A DNA stretch of 64,000 nucleotides, taken from positions 1,612,001-1,676,000 of the forward strand of contig JAGKQI010000098.1 in assembly GCA_018806915.1 (NCBI GenBank). Reading direction: 5' to 3'. Each line of letters starts with the position of its first letter. The first letter of the stretch is position 1. Source of the stretch: Phytophthora colocasiae (lineage: Eukaryota > Oomycota > Peronosporomycetes > Peronosporales > Peronosporaceae). Below, one piece after another: positions 44,521 through 55,800 of the stretch. The position numbers and the translations under genes are program-made. A model generated the notes under the pieces. That model worked only from the letters and a program-made list of their open reading frames with translations, searched no databases and was not told the DNA's origin.

Positions 44521-45691
44521 ATATCGTCAAGTGATCAATTAACTCAACAAACTTTGCTCCAATCATTTTACTTAAGAGAGTGGCTGTAGTGACGCCTTCA
44601 GCCACAGGGAAGCTGTTTGCTGCGCACGCTGGGAATTGACCGGCGCGAGAGGAAATATCCAAATGTTGTAGAAATAGTTGATAGTTTGATGGATTTTGCG
44701 CATATTTGGTGCCCTGGCCGACAGTTGTTTCACCTAACCTAATGCCTCAGATTGGATAAAATAAATGTATACGACTTGTTTATCAAATATCAACTCGGTA
44801 CAACCATACTGAAACTAAATAAAAAATAGTATGTCGGCATAGTATGGATTCCATACATAACTATAAATTATGTCCACCCTCTAATATAGAGGGAAAATAT
44901 AAACCAATACAATCGGCTATATACAACAGTCTAACTTGCACTCTGAAAACGACTGTCTAGTTTCTAGAGCCTGTCCAAACGAGCAATATGAAATGGGCTA
45001 CCGCTAGAGACAAAACAAACGACCCAACTAGGATATGGAATCGGCGGGTCCTTTCAGGTCTCTACGTTACCTGATCTCCACCTAAGGGGACTAAATTTGG
45101 TGGAGATCACACGGCGTACGTCCTTGACGCAGTGGCTTGGATACCTCTCAAGCGGACTTGTGCAGTAGCAAGCAAATTGAACTCTGTTTATCGTTTTATC
45201 TTTCTCGTAACTCTCATATATCTCTGGTAACTCTCTTCTTCTTGTCGTCCTTGGCGTTCTTCATGCAGTCAGTCTTCGTATCTCAGGTACACTTGGTTCT
45301 TGTATGTGACGGGTATCTTGACTTGGTTTCAGTATGCAGACAGCGCAGCAAATCTCAATGGGTTGACAGGTAGAGACGTCATTACAGGGGATGTGCAGGT
45401 CAGTCATCGCTTGAATGCGTGACTTGAATCTGGGCTCACTTGGTTTTAGTATGATCTTGGATATCCATTGATTTCAGAGTCTGGTGTCCTGGTTTTCAGA
45501 GTCTTGGTCATTCAGAGCAGGAGATACCAGAGTTCTGAGTTGAATACCAGAGTACGGAGCACTAATGCTTCAACGTACATGAAGATCTTGAAGGGTGCAC
45601 GGCGTCCTGCGCGCGATACTTGGTCTCTGCGGGTAAATATTGTGAATCCTTGAACCACCCATCGTCGCGCTAGGTAACGGGATGAGGTCTC
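44521..45691. other. AT-rich non-coding DNA
   Basis: Noticeably AT-richer than its surroundings from 44740 to 44950. It contains the palindrome CCCTCTA-ATA-TAGAGGG (44877-44893). The segment 45170-45660 is T/C-rich with recurring CAGAGTC/CCAGAG words. No protein recognised. Confidence 0.45.
45073..45108. repeat. 10-bp inverted repeat (hairpin)
   Basis: GATCTCCACC (45073-45082) and GGTGGAGATC (45099-45108) are perfect complements around a 16-nt loop. It could be a transposon end or transcript hairpin. Confidence 0.6.
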
Positions 45692-46027
45692 TCAGAGATA
45701 CGTTCTTCTGAGAGACTTTCCGCCAGAACTTAGGCACTCATCGTCGGGGAAAGTCCGGTGACCAGACAGAGTGTAGTTGACCTTCAGAGTTGTGCACACT
45801 CGGAAGTACACTTCTGGTCTTTTGGGCCCCTTTACAGTCAGGCGAAGTTTTTTCCCCACAATTTTTCCATAGACGTCGCACGGGTACGGCTGCGTCCCAA
45901 AATCCCTTTTGGCGTATAACCCATAGTATAACCAATCACATCGTAACGTAATATCCACCTGTCGCTCGAAAATCGGAAATAGCTTCATGTCACGATCGCC
46001 GCAGAGAACGTAGGTAGGTGTTGCCAC
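45692..46027 (-). CDS. Unrecognised ORF (111 codons)
   Basis: Starts with ATG at 46027. Protein-like composition with several aromatic residues (RCDWLYYGLYAKRDFG, PEVYFRVCTTLKVNY) and no low complexity. No domain recognised. It lies beside the Helitron relic and may be part of a repeat family. Confidence 0.3.
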   Translation of the reverse strand: MATPTYVLCGDRDMKLFPIFERQVDITLRCDWLYYGLYAKRDFGTQPYPCDVYGKIVGKKLRLTVKGPKRPEVYFRVCTTLKVNYTLSGHRTFPDDECLSSGGKSLRRTYL

Positions 46028-46282
46028 AAAACCTATTAACGTATTATAAAAGTCTTTACGGCTCGGGAGGTCTGCCTATTGGGACGAGAGAACAGGAGAC
46101 CAGGAGAATGTAGAATCCATTTTGGGCGTTGTCAGCGCGTTGCAGGCTGTTGATATCGGGTCGATACAAAATGCGACGGTGGCAAGTACTTCATTCGCTG
46201 TCGCAGAACCTCCACGACCTGCCAACTCTGGGTTTGCCGTAGGCATGAAACCTGCAATAAAATAATCAACCAGAGCCACGAC

Positions 46283-47229
46283 GAATTGGCAGAGCTTCTT
46301 GCTTCAGATTGGGGAGGGTCGATATCCAGTTAACTCCGATATCAGTGAGAACGACATATGTCTTCCACTCGACATGTGCATTATACCAGGCACACGAGGG
46401 GATGAGGGATGACGAAGAAACCGAAGAGAATGACAACATGGAAGCACCTCCAAACTTCAATCTTCTACCGCCAACGGAAACATCTGCTGATCGAGGTGCT
46501 CCTGATGAGGACAGGCGAAAGCGCAATGTCAATGCGCTTATAGATGCAGTGTATCGTGGTGTTGGTGACGACAATCTTCCGGATGACTACTTCGTTGAAC
46601 AAGCCATTTTGGCACCAACGAACGCAAGTGTGAGGCGAATGAACGACATGGTCTCGGAACCTCTATCAGGAGAAACAAAAGAATACCTTTCTGTTGACAG
46701 TCTCGAAGGTGTTGCGGATCCAAACATATTTGAGCCATAGTTTCATAACTCTCTGAATTTCTCTGGTATTCCACCACACCGAATTGTATTGAAAGTGGAA
46801 CTCCGATCATTATGATTCACAACCTGAACAGCGACGCAGGGTTGTGTAACGGAACACGACTTCGAGTCGTGTCACTGCGTGAGCGAAGCATTAAAGCTAC
46901 GATTATGTCTGGGCCGTTCAAGGAAAAGCGAGTATTCATTCCGCGTATCATCTTCTACAATGAAGATGACGACAAGGAATTCCCGTTCAAGCTTCGGCGA
47001 AACAGTTTCCTGTGGTCGGCATTTGCAATGACGATCAACAATACCAAGGACAGTCTATCCACCACGTGGGGATCTACCTCGACTCCCCTGTGTTCGCGCA
47101 TGGACAGCTGTATGTAGCGTTGTCGAGTGTGGCTTCGCGGAAGGCGATCAAGATAGCCGTGTGCCCGGAAACTATCGACGAAGACGGGCATACACACCAG
47201 TGTCTATCGGGAGATCTTATTTTTATGAA
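46283..47229 (+). pseudogene. Helitron Pif1-like helicase, C-terminal relic
   Basis: Broken frames give LLQIGEGRYPVNSD (46298 on), YFVEQAILAPTNASVRRMNDMV, GTPIIMIHNLNSDAGLCNGTRL, FAMTIN and QGQSIHHVGIYLDSPVFAHGQLYVALSSV with the last helicase motif. This is the order found at the C-terminus of the Rep-helicase proteins of Helitrons. Rep/HUH sequence is not visible upstream, so only the 3' part of the element remains. Confidence 0.75.
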
Positions 47230-47324
47230 TAAAATGTGGTTTTCATGTGTAAAATCCTTGAACCAAGTAATATTTTCAACTTCACTGGTCTTTATTAACC
47301 AAACTACTGGGACCGACCATGTCC

Positions 47325-47342
47325 AAGCGTGCGCAGCGCTAG
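47325..47342 (+). mobile_element. Candidate Helitron 3' terminus
   Basis: AGCG-TGCGCAG-CGCT can form a short hairpin ending in CTAG followed by T, matching the CTRR-T terminus of Helitrons. It lies about 110 bp after the helicase stop, the right side and distance. The stem is only 4 bp, so confidence is limited. Confidence 0.35.
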
Positions 47343-47522
47343 TATTCATCCTTATATGAAAAAGCTTCCATGGTGGTACGGCATTGCGTTTTCCGAGCAA
47401 GTTCCGTATACTTGGATCTTTAGTTTGGCACTTCAATTGTAAAAATAGCTTCTACCAAGGCTGTAGCTGCAACCCAAAGCAACATTTGGAGCAATAGTCC
47501 TGCTTTTCCTCAGTTGCTACAA

Positions 47523-50018
47523 ATGGAGGTTTCCTCGTCACCGGGGATAGCTGTGTCCGGGCTCATGCAACAGCTGAAAAGCGGAGAGATCTCCAAGATG
47601 CAGTTGTTTCAGCAGCTCGCCAAGCTCCAATCTGGATCATCCTCCGGGAGCGTCGTACCACCTCCTCCTCCTACAACAGTCGCTAGTAACCAGACATTGA
47701 CATTTACGTCTAATAAAGACTGCAACGCCCCACCATCCAGTGCGACGGCAGATTCGACAACAGCTTTCACATTCTCGGTCGTAAGAGGTCAAGCGTCGAA
47801 TACACCGGTTCCAGTAATGTCTTCGTTCAGCGTTGGCCAAACCCAAATGAATCCGGCACAGTTTACATTAGGCGTGTCGAATCCCGTTCACGTGATACCG
47901 AGTAGTGCTGCTACTTCACGCTCCTTCATGATGCCTCCAGTACCCGATCCATCCACAATGGTTTCCAAGCCTAATGCTAGAGTAGTTGAGAGTGACACGG
48001 AGTTCCTCTCTACGGGTGTATCACATGAGAAGGCGAAACAATTCAGTGTACACGAGTGGATGGCCAATAAGTCACGAACCTCGGCCTCAAGCCAAGTGAG
48101 CAATGCCCTACGACTTCATTATCAGCAGCAGTCTCATATCGAGCTTGATCCGTCTCCTGAAGTAGCTTTCGATAACGACTTGCAGAAGTCGTTTGGGGTG
48201 GGTGCTTATGACAGCAACTCTTTCAGGACACAGCCTCTGAATACGGCAATTTCAGGAAATCCCGACGCCAACTTCTCCCGAGAAACGGGTGCAAAGAACT
48301 ATATGCATAGCTCTACCAGTCAGCCCCAGCTTATTGACGACAACTTTGGCCACATAAGCGGGGATAGAGGAGGTGAGCAGCAATTTATTGACTTTACTGA
48401 ACAGTTTAAGGATGAACTTGACGATGATCATATTCCAAGTTCGGGCGTCACCAATGGAGGAAAAGGTGGCGTGCCTGGGAGTGGAAACAACGCAGACGGC
48501 AAGTTTCATGCTCGAGTAACTCGCTGGAAATCTCAAAAAGATGCCATGCGTGAGCAGATGAAACAGCAACTCCTGCAGTCGGAGCTTGACGAATGCACTT
48601 TTGCGCCTAAGATCAACCCGAAATCCACCAAAGTTGTCGCGAAGTTGCGTGGAAGGCAGCCCTCCGGTGTATCGAACCAGGGTTTGAGCGTACTACAAGC
48701 GGTCTCTGAACGACTTTATCAAGAGGCGGATAATTACAGGATTCGAGAGGAACTCGCAACGAAGCTGAAAGCTGACGAGGAGGCAGAGATCGAACGCCAG
48801 TGCACCTTCAAGCCAAAGACCAACCCGACTGAGAAGGTGAAGGCGAAGTACATGGAGGCCAAGGCGACTTCCTCACCATCACTGACAGCAGCATCGCGCG
48901 AGGCTGCTGCGAAAGAGCTCGCTGAGTGCACGTTCTATCCAAAAGTGAATGCAATTCGATCCGAGATGGTCTCGGCACAGCTTTACTTACAGCAAAACAT
49001 CTACGAACGTTTGAGCAAGCCTTGCTGTGATGCTGAAGATGGAAAATCTCCAGCTAGAGGAAGGAGAAAAAGTTTATCTCTGTTCAGTGATGATGACATT
49101 GAGGATGGAGACAACTTAGATCTTTGCTCGCCTCGATCGTGCCAAGACGACATTTCGGTGCGACCTGGTGGTAAAAGTCGAAGTCGATTATCATCAGGTA
49201 TTCGCTGTGGAAATGGGCCACGATCTGTGGACGGCGGCGACCAGAGTCAGGAACAAAAAGAAGAACGCGCCCGACAGTTCAAAAACTTCATCGAACGTCA
49301 GAGGTTCCACGAACAAGCTCGCCACAAGAGAATTGAACTGACCAAACAGCAGCTTACTCCAGGCTACAAACCAACCATCAATAAGAAGTCGCTGGCTATG
49401 ATGGAGAACGGCCGTAAGGGTGATTTCCTCGAACGTATTTCCTCCTATGCGCTACGTAAAGAGCACGACAATGTCAAGAAGAAGACCATCCGTTCAGCGG
49501 TAGGCAATATTCCCACAAGAGCGATCTACTCTGTCACACCTAACATTTTCGTTTCCAAATAGGACCCGAACTGCACATTCAAACCGGCAATCAACCAGAC
49601 AAGCACGAAGCGTAAGCCTCGGTCCATTACAGAGCTCAGTCGCGGGGACTTGCTGCGTCGAGAGACAACTCAACGGTTGATGAAGCTCAAAATGGAGCAG
49701 GAGGAAATGGCGGCGCTAACTTTTCGTCCACAGCTGAACCGCATGTCGGAGCGCCACGAAGGTCGCCTAAAGATCCTCTCAAACCCCGATACATATCTAC
49801 AGCGTATCCAGCAGCAGAGTCAGGCTCACACCATTAAGCAACGCCGAGCCCTTCAGGAGAAGGAAATGGGGGAATTTGCCGAGTGCACATTTAAGCCGCG
49901 CACAATTGAAGCCCCAGCTTACGTACAACGTATTGCGAGGAGTGTTTCTCTCACTAAGGCATTACGTGCACAACAACAAGCTGCAGCTCGAGCAAAGGAG
50001 AAACCTGAGTGGAAGTAG
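47523..50018 (+). CDS. Protein with repeated CTFxPxxN motifs (2 exons)
   Basis: Function not recognised. ATG at 47523; exon 1 runs 47523-49499 and exon 2 49563-50018. The 63-bp intron GTAGGC...AAATAG, with branch-like CCTAAC, removes an in-frame TAG and keeps phase 0, giving about 810 residues. Residues 1-330 are low-complexity Ser/Pro/Gln/Asn-rich with a MQQLKSGEISKMQLFQQLAKLQ helix near the start. From about 355 on, a short module recurs about seven times: ECTFAPKIN, QCTFKPKTN, ECTFYPKVN, YKPTIN, NCTFKPAIN, LTFRPQLN, ECTFKPRT, each followed by basic helical sequence (YLQRIQQQ). Such spaced modules suggest a cytoskeletal or flagellar scaffold, which is inference only. The next gene starts 51-90 bp downstream. 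Confidence 0.8.
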
Positions 50019-50069
50019 TACGTTGGTAAATGGACACTGCATGTTGCCCTTGCATTATTTGTTTAGTCC

Positions 50070-51369
50070 ATGGAAATAGTCCGATATGTGCATTTGTGCA
50101 GATCCAAAATGGAGCAGCCTCGTCATGAGACTCACCAGCGCTGGATATGCGGCAGCTTCGCGTTGGGCGTGTGCTTTATCATGTTACTGGGCTCGGCGCA
50201 CGAGATCCCGCAGCGCGGTGTGGTGGTGATCAACACTTGGCCCTTTGTGAACGCGACGCGTGCAGGTTTCCAGGCTCTGCACGGACCAGGACACTCTCAT
50301 GCGCTGGACGCCATTACACGTGGCTGCAACCGCTGCGAAGTGGATCAATGCGACTTCACAGTGGGCTTCGGAGGCAGCCCCGACTCTATTGGGGAGACGA
50401 CACTGGATGCCATGATCCTCGATGGCTCCACAATGGAAATGGGAGCAGTAGCCCAATTGCGACGTGTGAAACCTGCCATCGAAGTGGCGCGAGCTGTCAT
50501 GGAGCATTCATCGCACAGCGTTTTGGCTGGAGATGGAGCAACAGCTTTTGCTAAGATGATGGGCTTCGAGGAGACACCACTGGACACCCCACATTCGCGA
50601 GGAATTTATCAGGACTGGCAGAACAACAAATGCCAACCGAACTACTTCCGCAACGTTGTGGGGAAGAATAATTCGTGTCCGCCTTACGCTCCTTTTCCAT
50701 CACAGCATGAGGTGTATTCAGAGTTACAAGGGCAATCACTACTGCGGGCGACAAGCAAACAGAACAATGAGGGTGTCGAAAGCTTGATTTCGAAAGAGAA
50801 CCACGATACCATTGGGATGGTAGTGCTGGCTGAGAATGGACACATGGCTGCAGGAACTAGCTCCAACGGAGCAACACACAAAATCGCGGGGTAAGTGTTT
50901 TACATTATGTACCCCGCTGTCGATGACCATGTTAAATTTGTGTCTTGATCTAGTCGAGTCGGGGATGCCGCGATCCCTGGTGCAGGAGCTTATGTGGACT
51001 CAGCTATCGGCGGTGCCGCTGCCACTGGAGACGGAGATGTGATGATGCGCTTCCTACCCTCTTTCTATGCCGTTCAGGAGATGAAGAGGGGTGCCCATGT
51101 ATGTGGTTTCTTGCACAATAGCTTAGTGAATGTGTTTTATTGACCAAATTCTTACCATTTGGATACGACAGCCACGCAAAGCATGCGAACATGCCCTCCA
51201 TCGCATTGCAGCACTATATCCTCACTTCCTAGGAGGCATGGTGTGCCTCAATAAGCTCGGAGAATTTGGAGGAGCTGGATACGGATGGGACTTTGCGTAC
51301 ACTGTGCAAGCAAGTTGGATGTCAGAGCCCCAAGTAGTTCACGTGACGCCACTTTCCCCCCATTCATGA
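50070..51369 (+). CDS. Glycosylasparaginase (N4-(beta-GlcNAc)-L-asparaginase), 3 exons
   Basis: A lysosomal or secreted hydrolase that cleaves the GlcNAc-Asn bond in glycoprotein breakdown. Exons are 50070-50890, 50954-51098 and 51172-51369, with GTAAGT...TAG (63 bp) and GTATGT...CAG (73 bp) introns; the protein is 387 residues. ATG at 50109 has better context and would put a signal-anchor segment ([17 protein letters not shown]) near the N-terminus. The autoproteolysis site and catalytic Thr are in [10 protein letters not shown] (Thr at 50808), followed by substrate-binding [12 protein letters not shown] and GDGDVMMRF. Length and motif order match the Ntn-hydrolase family. It lies head-to-tail behind the preceding gene with under 100 bp between, so promoter elements must be compact or overlap. 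Confidence 0.92.
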
Positions 51370-51607
51370 TTAGCACAGTCACCGTAGTCTAATTGTTTGA
51401 CTAGTACAAACGAGCATGATGGAAAAAACTTAGTTTAAGGACCCGTCCGATCAAACTCTCGACAGGATATCTATCTACTAATGTCCTTATCCCTTTTCGA
51501 TGTGGAGAGAGTATAAGAGGGAACCGCGCGACCTCGAAAGCAAATTGATGACAAAGGCTAGGTGGGTGTGCGCGATACATTGCAGACGGCTGTATCTCGC
51601 AGCCATT
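51370..51607. other. Convergent intergenic region
   Basis: Between the 3' ends of the asparaginase and phosphatase genes (tail to tail). No coding or structural signal seen. Confidence 0.6.
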
Positions 51608-52697
51608 TTACAAGAAGTACGGCACCAGCGCACGCTGGTTGAAACCATCGGAGGACTCAGCAACCTGAAAAAAAAATGTCAGATCATCACCACACCGAAA
51701 AAAAAAAATCTCACACGGTGTCGTACCTCGCGGAACAACTTGAAATCACGCTCGAGGTTCTCATCAAATGACAGAATGGCTGCAACATTGCCACATCGGT
51801 AGCAGTAGTTTGGCGCAGACCAGACAGTCACGAGGCTATTGTCAAACATGTACTTGTAGCCTTCCTGCACAAGCTGATGTGCACGACAGATAAGGTCGAG
51901 GCCGTTGATCTGGTTGAACTCTTGCGTCACCTTGGCACCGAAGAGGTATCCAGCACCACGCGGACTCATCGCCCACGTCTCGATATCCTCGGGGTCGGAC
52001 CACATGAGATCGCAGAACGATCCTTCGTGAGGGATCTCCTGCTGGCGCTCTATTGTCCGGATCTGGTCCAGCGTCCGCAGTTCAGGCGATAGACCACCGT
52101 GCACACATAGCACGCGTCCGTCAATGATAGCAGCCAGATTGAGGTAGTCGAACACGTCTGTGCAGTACTTCCAAGGGTTGGCGTTGCCGTATTTGCGCAC
52201 ACATTCCTCGTAGAATCCGTAAACCTGTGTGATCTGCCGGCACTCGTGATTTCCACGCAGCAACGTGATACGGTCCGGGTAGCGAGTCTTCAGACACAAT
52301 AGCAGTTCAAAAGTCTCGACACTGTTATGACCTCGGTCCACAAAGTCGCCCTACAACAGGAAGAAGGTCCATTAGAAATTCTACTCCCTCCTTCTGCATT
52401 TATTGTTGCCCTCACCATGAATATGTAGTTTGTATTTTCAATGTCACCGCCGCAACGGAAGAGCTCCAACAGGTCGTAGAACTGGCCGTGGATGTCACCG
52501 CAGACCGTCACGGGGCTGCTGACCGGCTGCACGTTGGACTCTTCGATGAGCAGCATCTTGACCATCTCGCACACCTGTTTGAGCTCCAGTTCGCTCAGTA
52601 ACTTGCCGTTGCGCAGGTTCTCGATCCACTGGTCGGGGCCGCTGCCACTGCTCGCGGGCTTCACCTCTTCCAGCGCCACGTCGTTCACGCTCGTCAT
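51608..52697 (-). CDS. Serine/threonine protein phosphatase catalytic subunit, PP4-like, 3 exons
   Basis: A metal-dependent PPP-family phosphatase. Exons on the minus strand are 52697-52416, 52350-51727 and 51664-51608, with GTGAGG...TAG (65 bp) and GTACGA...CAG (62 bp) introns, all phase 0; the protein is 320 residues. Signature motifs in order: [34 protein letters not shown] (Cys where Ser is usual), [25 protein letters not shown] and [16 protein letters not shown]. The tiny last exon supplies ...PYFL, the C-terminal tail that is carboxymethylated in PP2A, PP4 and PP6. [10 protein letters not shown] fits PP4 best; PP2A is less likely and PP6 possible. Divergent from the LRR gene. Confidence 0.9.
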
Positions 52698-52847
52698 GCT
52701 GCTAGTGCGACCTTCCTTCGCGGGGAGTGCTGTAACAATAGACTGGACGTCCGCTTTCCCCCCTGTGTTCTAGGATGGGGACTTTGTGTACACAAATGAC
52801 ACACAAAATAGCACATCACTTCAACTTTTAATTTAGAGAAGAGCAGA
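52698..52847. promoter_or_regulatory. Bidirectional promoter between phosphatase and LRR genes
   Basis: Only 150 bp separate the two start codons. ATCACTTCAACTTTT at about 52815-52829, about 20 bp before the LRR ATG, resembles the oomycete initiator (TCATTYYNCAWTTT-type). No TATA box is evident. Confidence 0.5.
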
Positions 52848-55800
52848 ATGCATGCGAGGCAGCAACCTGCTCGACCTCATGGAGCTGCAGTGAAGCCATC
52901 GCCTCTATCTGCACGTACGAGACGCTCTGAGGTTGCAGCTTTCCCTCGCTCGGATTTGTGGAGCTGGAAGGACGATGGCGCTAGGGACGAACTTGTCGAG
53001 AGCATGTTGCGGGAGTGTATTCCGCCTGTAGCTGTGCCTTCTACACCAGCACTGAACTTCAATTCACCGATGATATTCAGTGGTAATAATCGTCCGCAAT
53101 TGGTTTCGCAACGTCAACGACTCACGACTGCGAGCCAACACTCGCATCTCCAGTCGCCACCAGGTTCCCAGACGTCAAGGAGGAGAAACAACGTACAATC
53201 CCCGCCAACGGCGCAACCTCCGCCGCAATTACAGCCAAGTTCTTCAAAGAATTTGACTGCTGTTGCCTCGGCACAATCTACAGGACAGGATGCATGGAAA
53301 GCGTTCAAAGTTGCTCATCGCACGAATAAAATTCTATCCAAGACACGGAAGATGATCAGCGTTTTAACACGGCAGAGCAGCTCCACGAAGAATATCCATG
53401 ATGGAGACAATCAGTATGTTGGAAGCGTCGATAGTGACGTAGGAGAAGACAATGGAGACGCTGGTGCAGACGAAAATGGAGAGGTAAGCGAGGTGGCACT
53501 AGTAGCGGCAAAGTTGGAGGAGGTGAAAGCTAAGTTTCAGCGCGAAGTACTCGATGAAGAAGCTATGGACAGCAACGGAGGAAATGGCAACACGTTTAGT
53601 ACTAGTATTGGAAACATTCAGAGTGGGTCTGAGGACTTTTGGAAAATGTACAAGGCCAGTGCCACGAACCAGCGGCCTGACTCCGCTCGAGGTCGCTACA
53701 TTGCTAGCTATCAAGACACGTCTTTGCTAGTGCTGCCTGTGCTCGATTTGAAACGATCATCTCGTTACGAGCGAGTGAATCAAACACTCCGCTATGACAA
53801 CTACTACTTCGGAGACAAACGCGCAGAGGCGCTAGGCAATGCTCTCCAACTTCTTCCCGTTCCAGTACAATCATTGTCAATGAAAAATGTTGGCGTTTCT
53901 GGAAGTGGGTCATCCGCTATCATGAATGGTATTCCAATGAAGCAACTGAAGCACCTAAACTTTTCAGATAATCGATTAGGCGCTAAGGGGACCCAGACAA
54001 TTTACCGGACACTTGAGAACCCGCAAATTCATCTGAAGTCTCTGGATATTGGAAATAACCAACTCGGTGACCAAGCTGTGAGAACATTGATACAGTGTTT
54101 ACTGAATCGCTGCACGCTGGAGCATCTCGATCTTCGCCGCAACAATATTTTTCACGCTGCCATTTCAATTGGAGAACTCCTACGGATTACGACACCACTT
54201 ACGTCTCTCAACCTTTCCTGGAACAACATACGTGGTAAACCAGCTCAACACTTAGCACGATGCATGATGGAGAATCTTACGCTAACCCATTTGGATCTGT
54301 CCGATAACACGCTCGGAAATAATGGGAAAGCTGATGCCGAGCTTGGTGCTTGCTTAGCAACAAACAAATCGCTGCGGGTTTTGGATATATCAAATAACCA
54401 CGTTCAAGCCAAGTCGGTGTTAGTGTACGTCAATGGTCTTCAGCAAAATACTGCTCTCAAGACGCTTGTTTTCCGAGGTAATCCGATTGGGGTTGTTGGA
54501 GGAGAGGCAATTGTACGAGCTGTGGCTTCGGGGTCTGTTTTGAACTGCCAGATTGACATTGGTGATTGTAATTTGGACATTTTGGATGGCAACCTGGAAG
54601 GAACAATCTACGGTGGGGGCACCTTCATTTTGAATCTAAATGAACGATCCGATGGTATTTTATTGAAAGAACTGCTGCAACTGGTGTGGAAAAACAAAAT
54701 GGACATTGTGGAAGTGATCCACAATGGAATTCCTTTCGCATTCAATAAAAAGGATGAAAAGACCTTTGTGACTTCCATTCCTTCACAAGGGTCCATGCAA
54801 GTGAAATTCCAGCCCAACTACGATCGACACGAAGACCTAATTTCTGCTGCTGGTTTTGATGGTGTTGTAAGGCTGATGGATCGGTCGTTCGGTCGTTCGC
54901 GTGACGGTGACGAGGCCGCAAAGTTATTTTGTATCTGCGTCTTGGCAGAAGAATATTCCTTTACAGTAGCCGAAGCAAACACGTTATTGTCACTGTTTGA
55001 GTCGCATACATCTCTGGTAGAAAAGGCGAATGCTGCAGCTGCAATCATCCCTCAGATCCACCTGACACCGTCTGCACAGATAGCCACAGAGGACATATAC
55101 GACTGTGCTTCAATGGAGACACCAATGGAGTTTTTCGTGGACAAAGACGGAGACGGGAAGATCGATGTATGTGGTGATATTTGTATGACAATAGGCCTTG
55201 AAAACCTGTCGGATATCGAGCAGAGTCACGTCGAACAAAAGGTTGGGAAATGGGTTTCATTTAACGTGAACAACCCGACTGGAAGGTACCAGCTCAACAT
55301 GGCGAACTCAATTGATCGTCGCATCTTGATGCGAATCTTGGAAGTGAACAAAATGGAGAGGAAGATGAGACAACAGCTAAAACTAATGGATACGTCTCAG
55401 CACGGCTTAGTAGCACAACCACTTCAATGTGGTTTCCGGAATATGAAACTAAACCACTTGCCGATTCTAATGGGTGCTAACTGGCAGTTCCCGCGACTGG
55501 GGATCCTCGAGTTTGATTTCGTCATGACACGGAGACCTTACGCAGTATGCACAGCTTTCAGTGACGGAGCGTTCGAGCAATTTCTGAAGGAGTTCAAGCA
55601 GTTGCAGGTGACAGCCGAAATGAAATTGATAGGGCTCCGTTCCATCTCGACTCTGTACTATTTTACTTGCAGTCAGACACAACGCATCATGGAGCACTTT
55701 GGTACTTTCGAGCGAGACCCCACCACTGGATGCCTGCTTCGTGGTGAAGTGTTTATTGTGCTGTTTAGCAGAATCGTAGACGAGTGGAATCTCAGTGAGA

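Noticed and set aside
49500..49562. In-frame stop at 49560 as evidence that the CTFxPxxN gene is broken
   Set aside because: A 63-bp in-phase GT-AG intron with a branch-like CCTAAC removes the stop exactly and restores a CTFxP module.
51679..51726. Phosphatase ending in [14 protein letters not shown]
   Set aside because: That tail is intronic; splicing to 51664 gives the conserved PYFL terminus.
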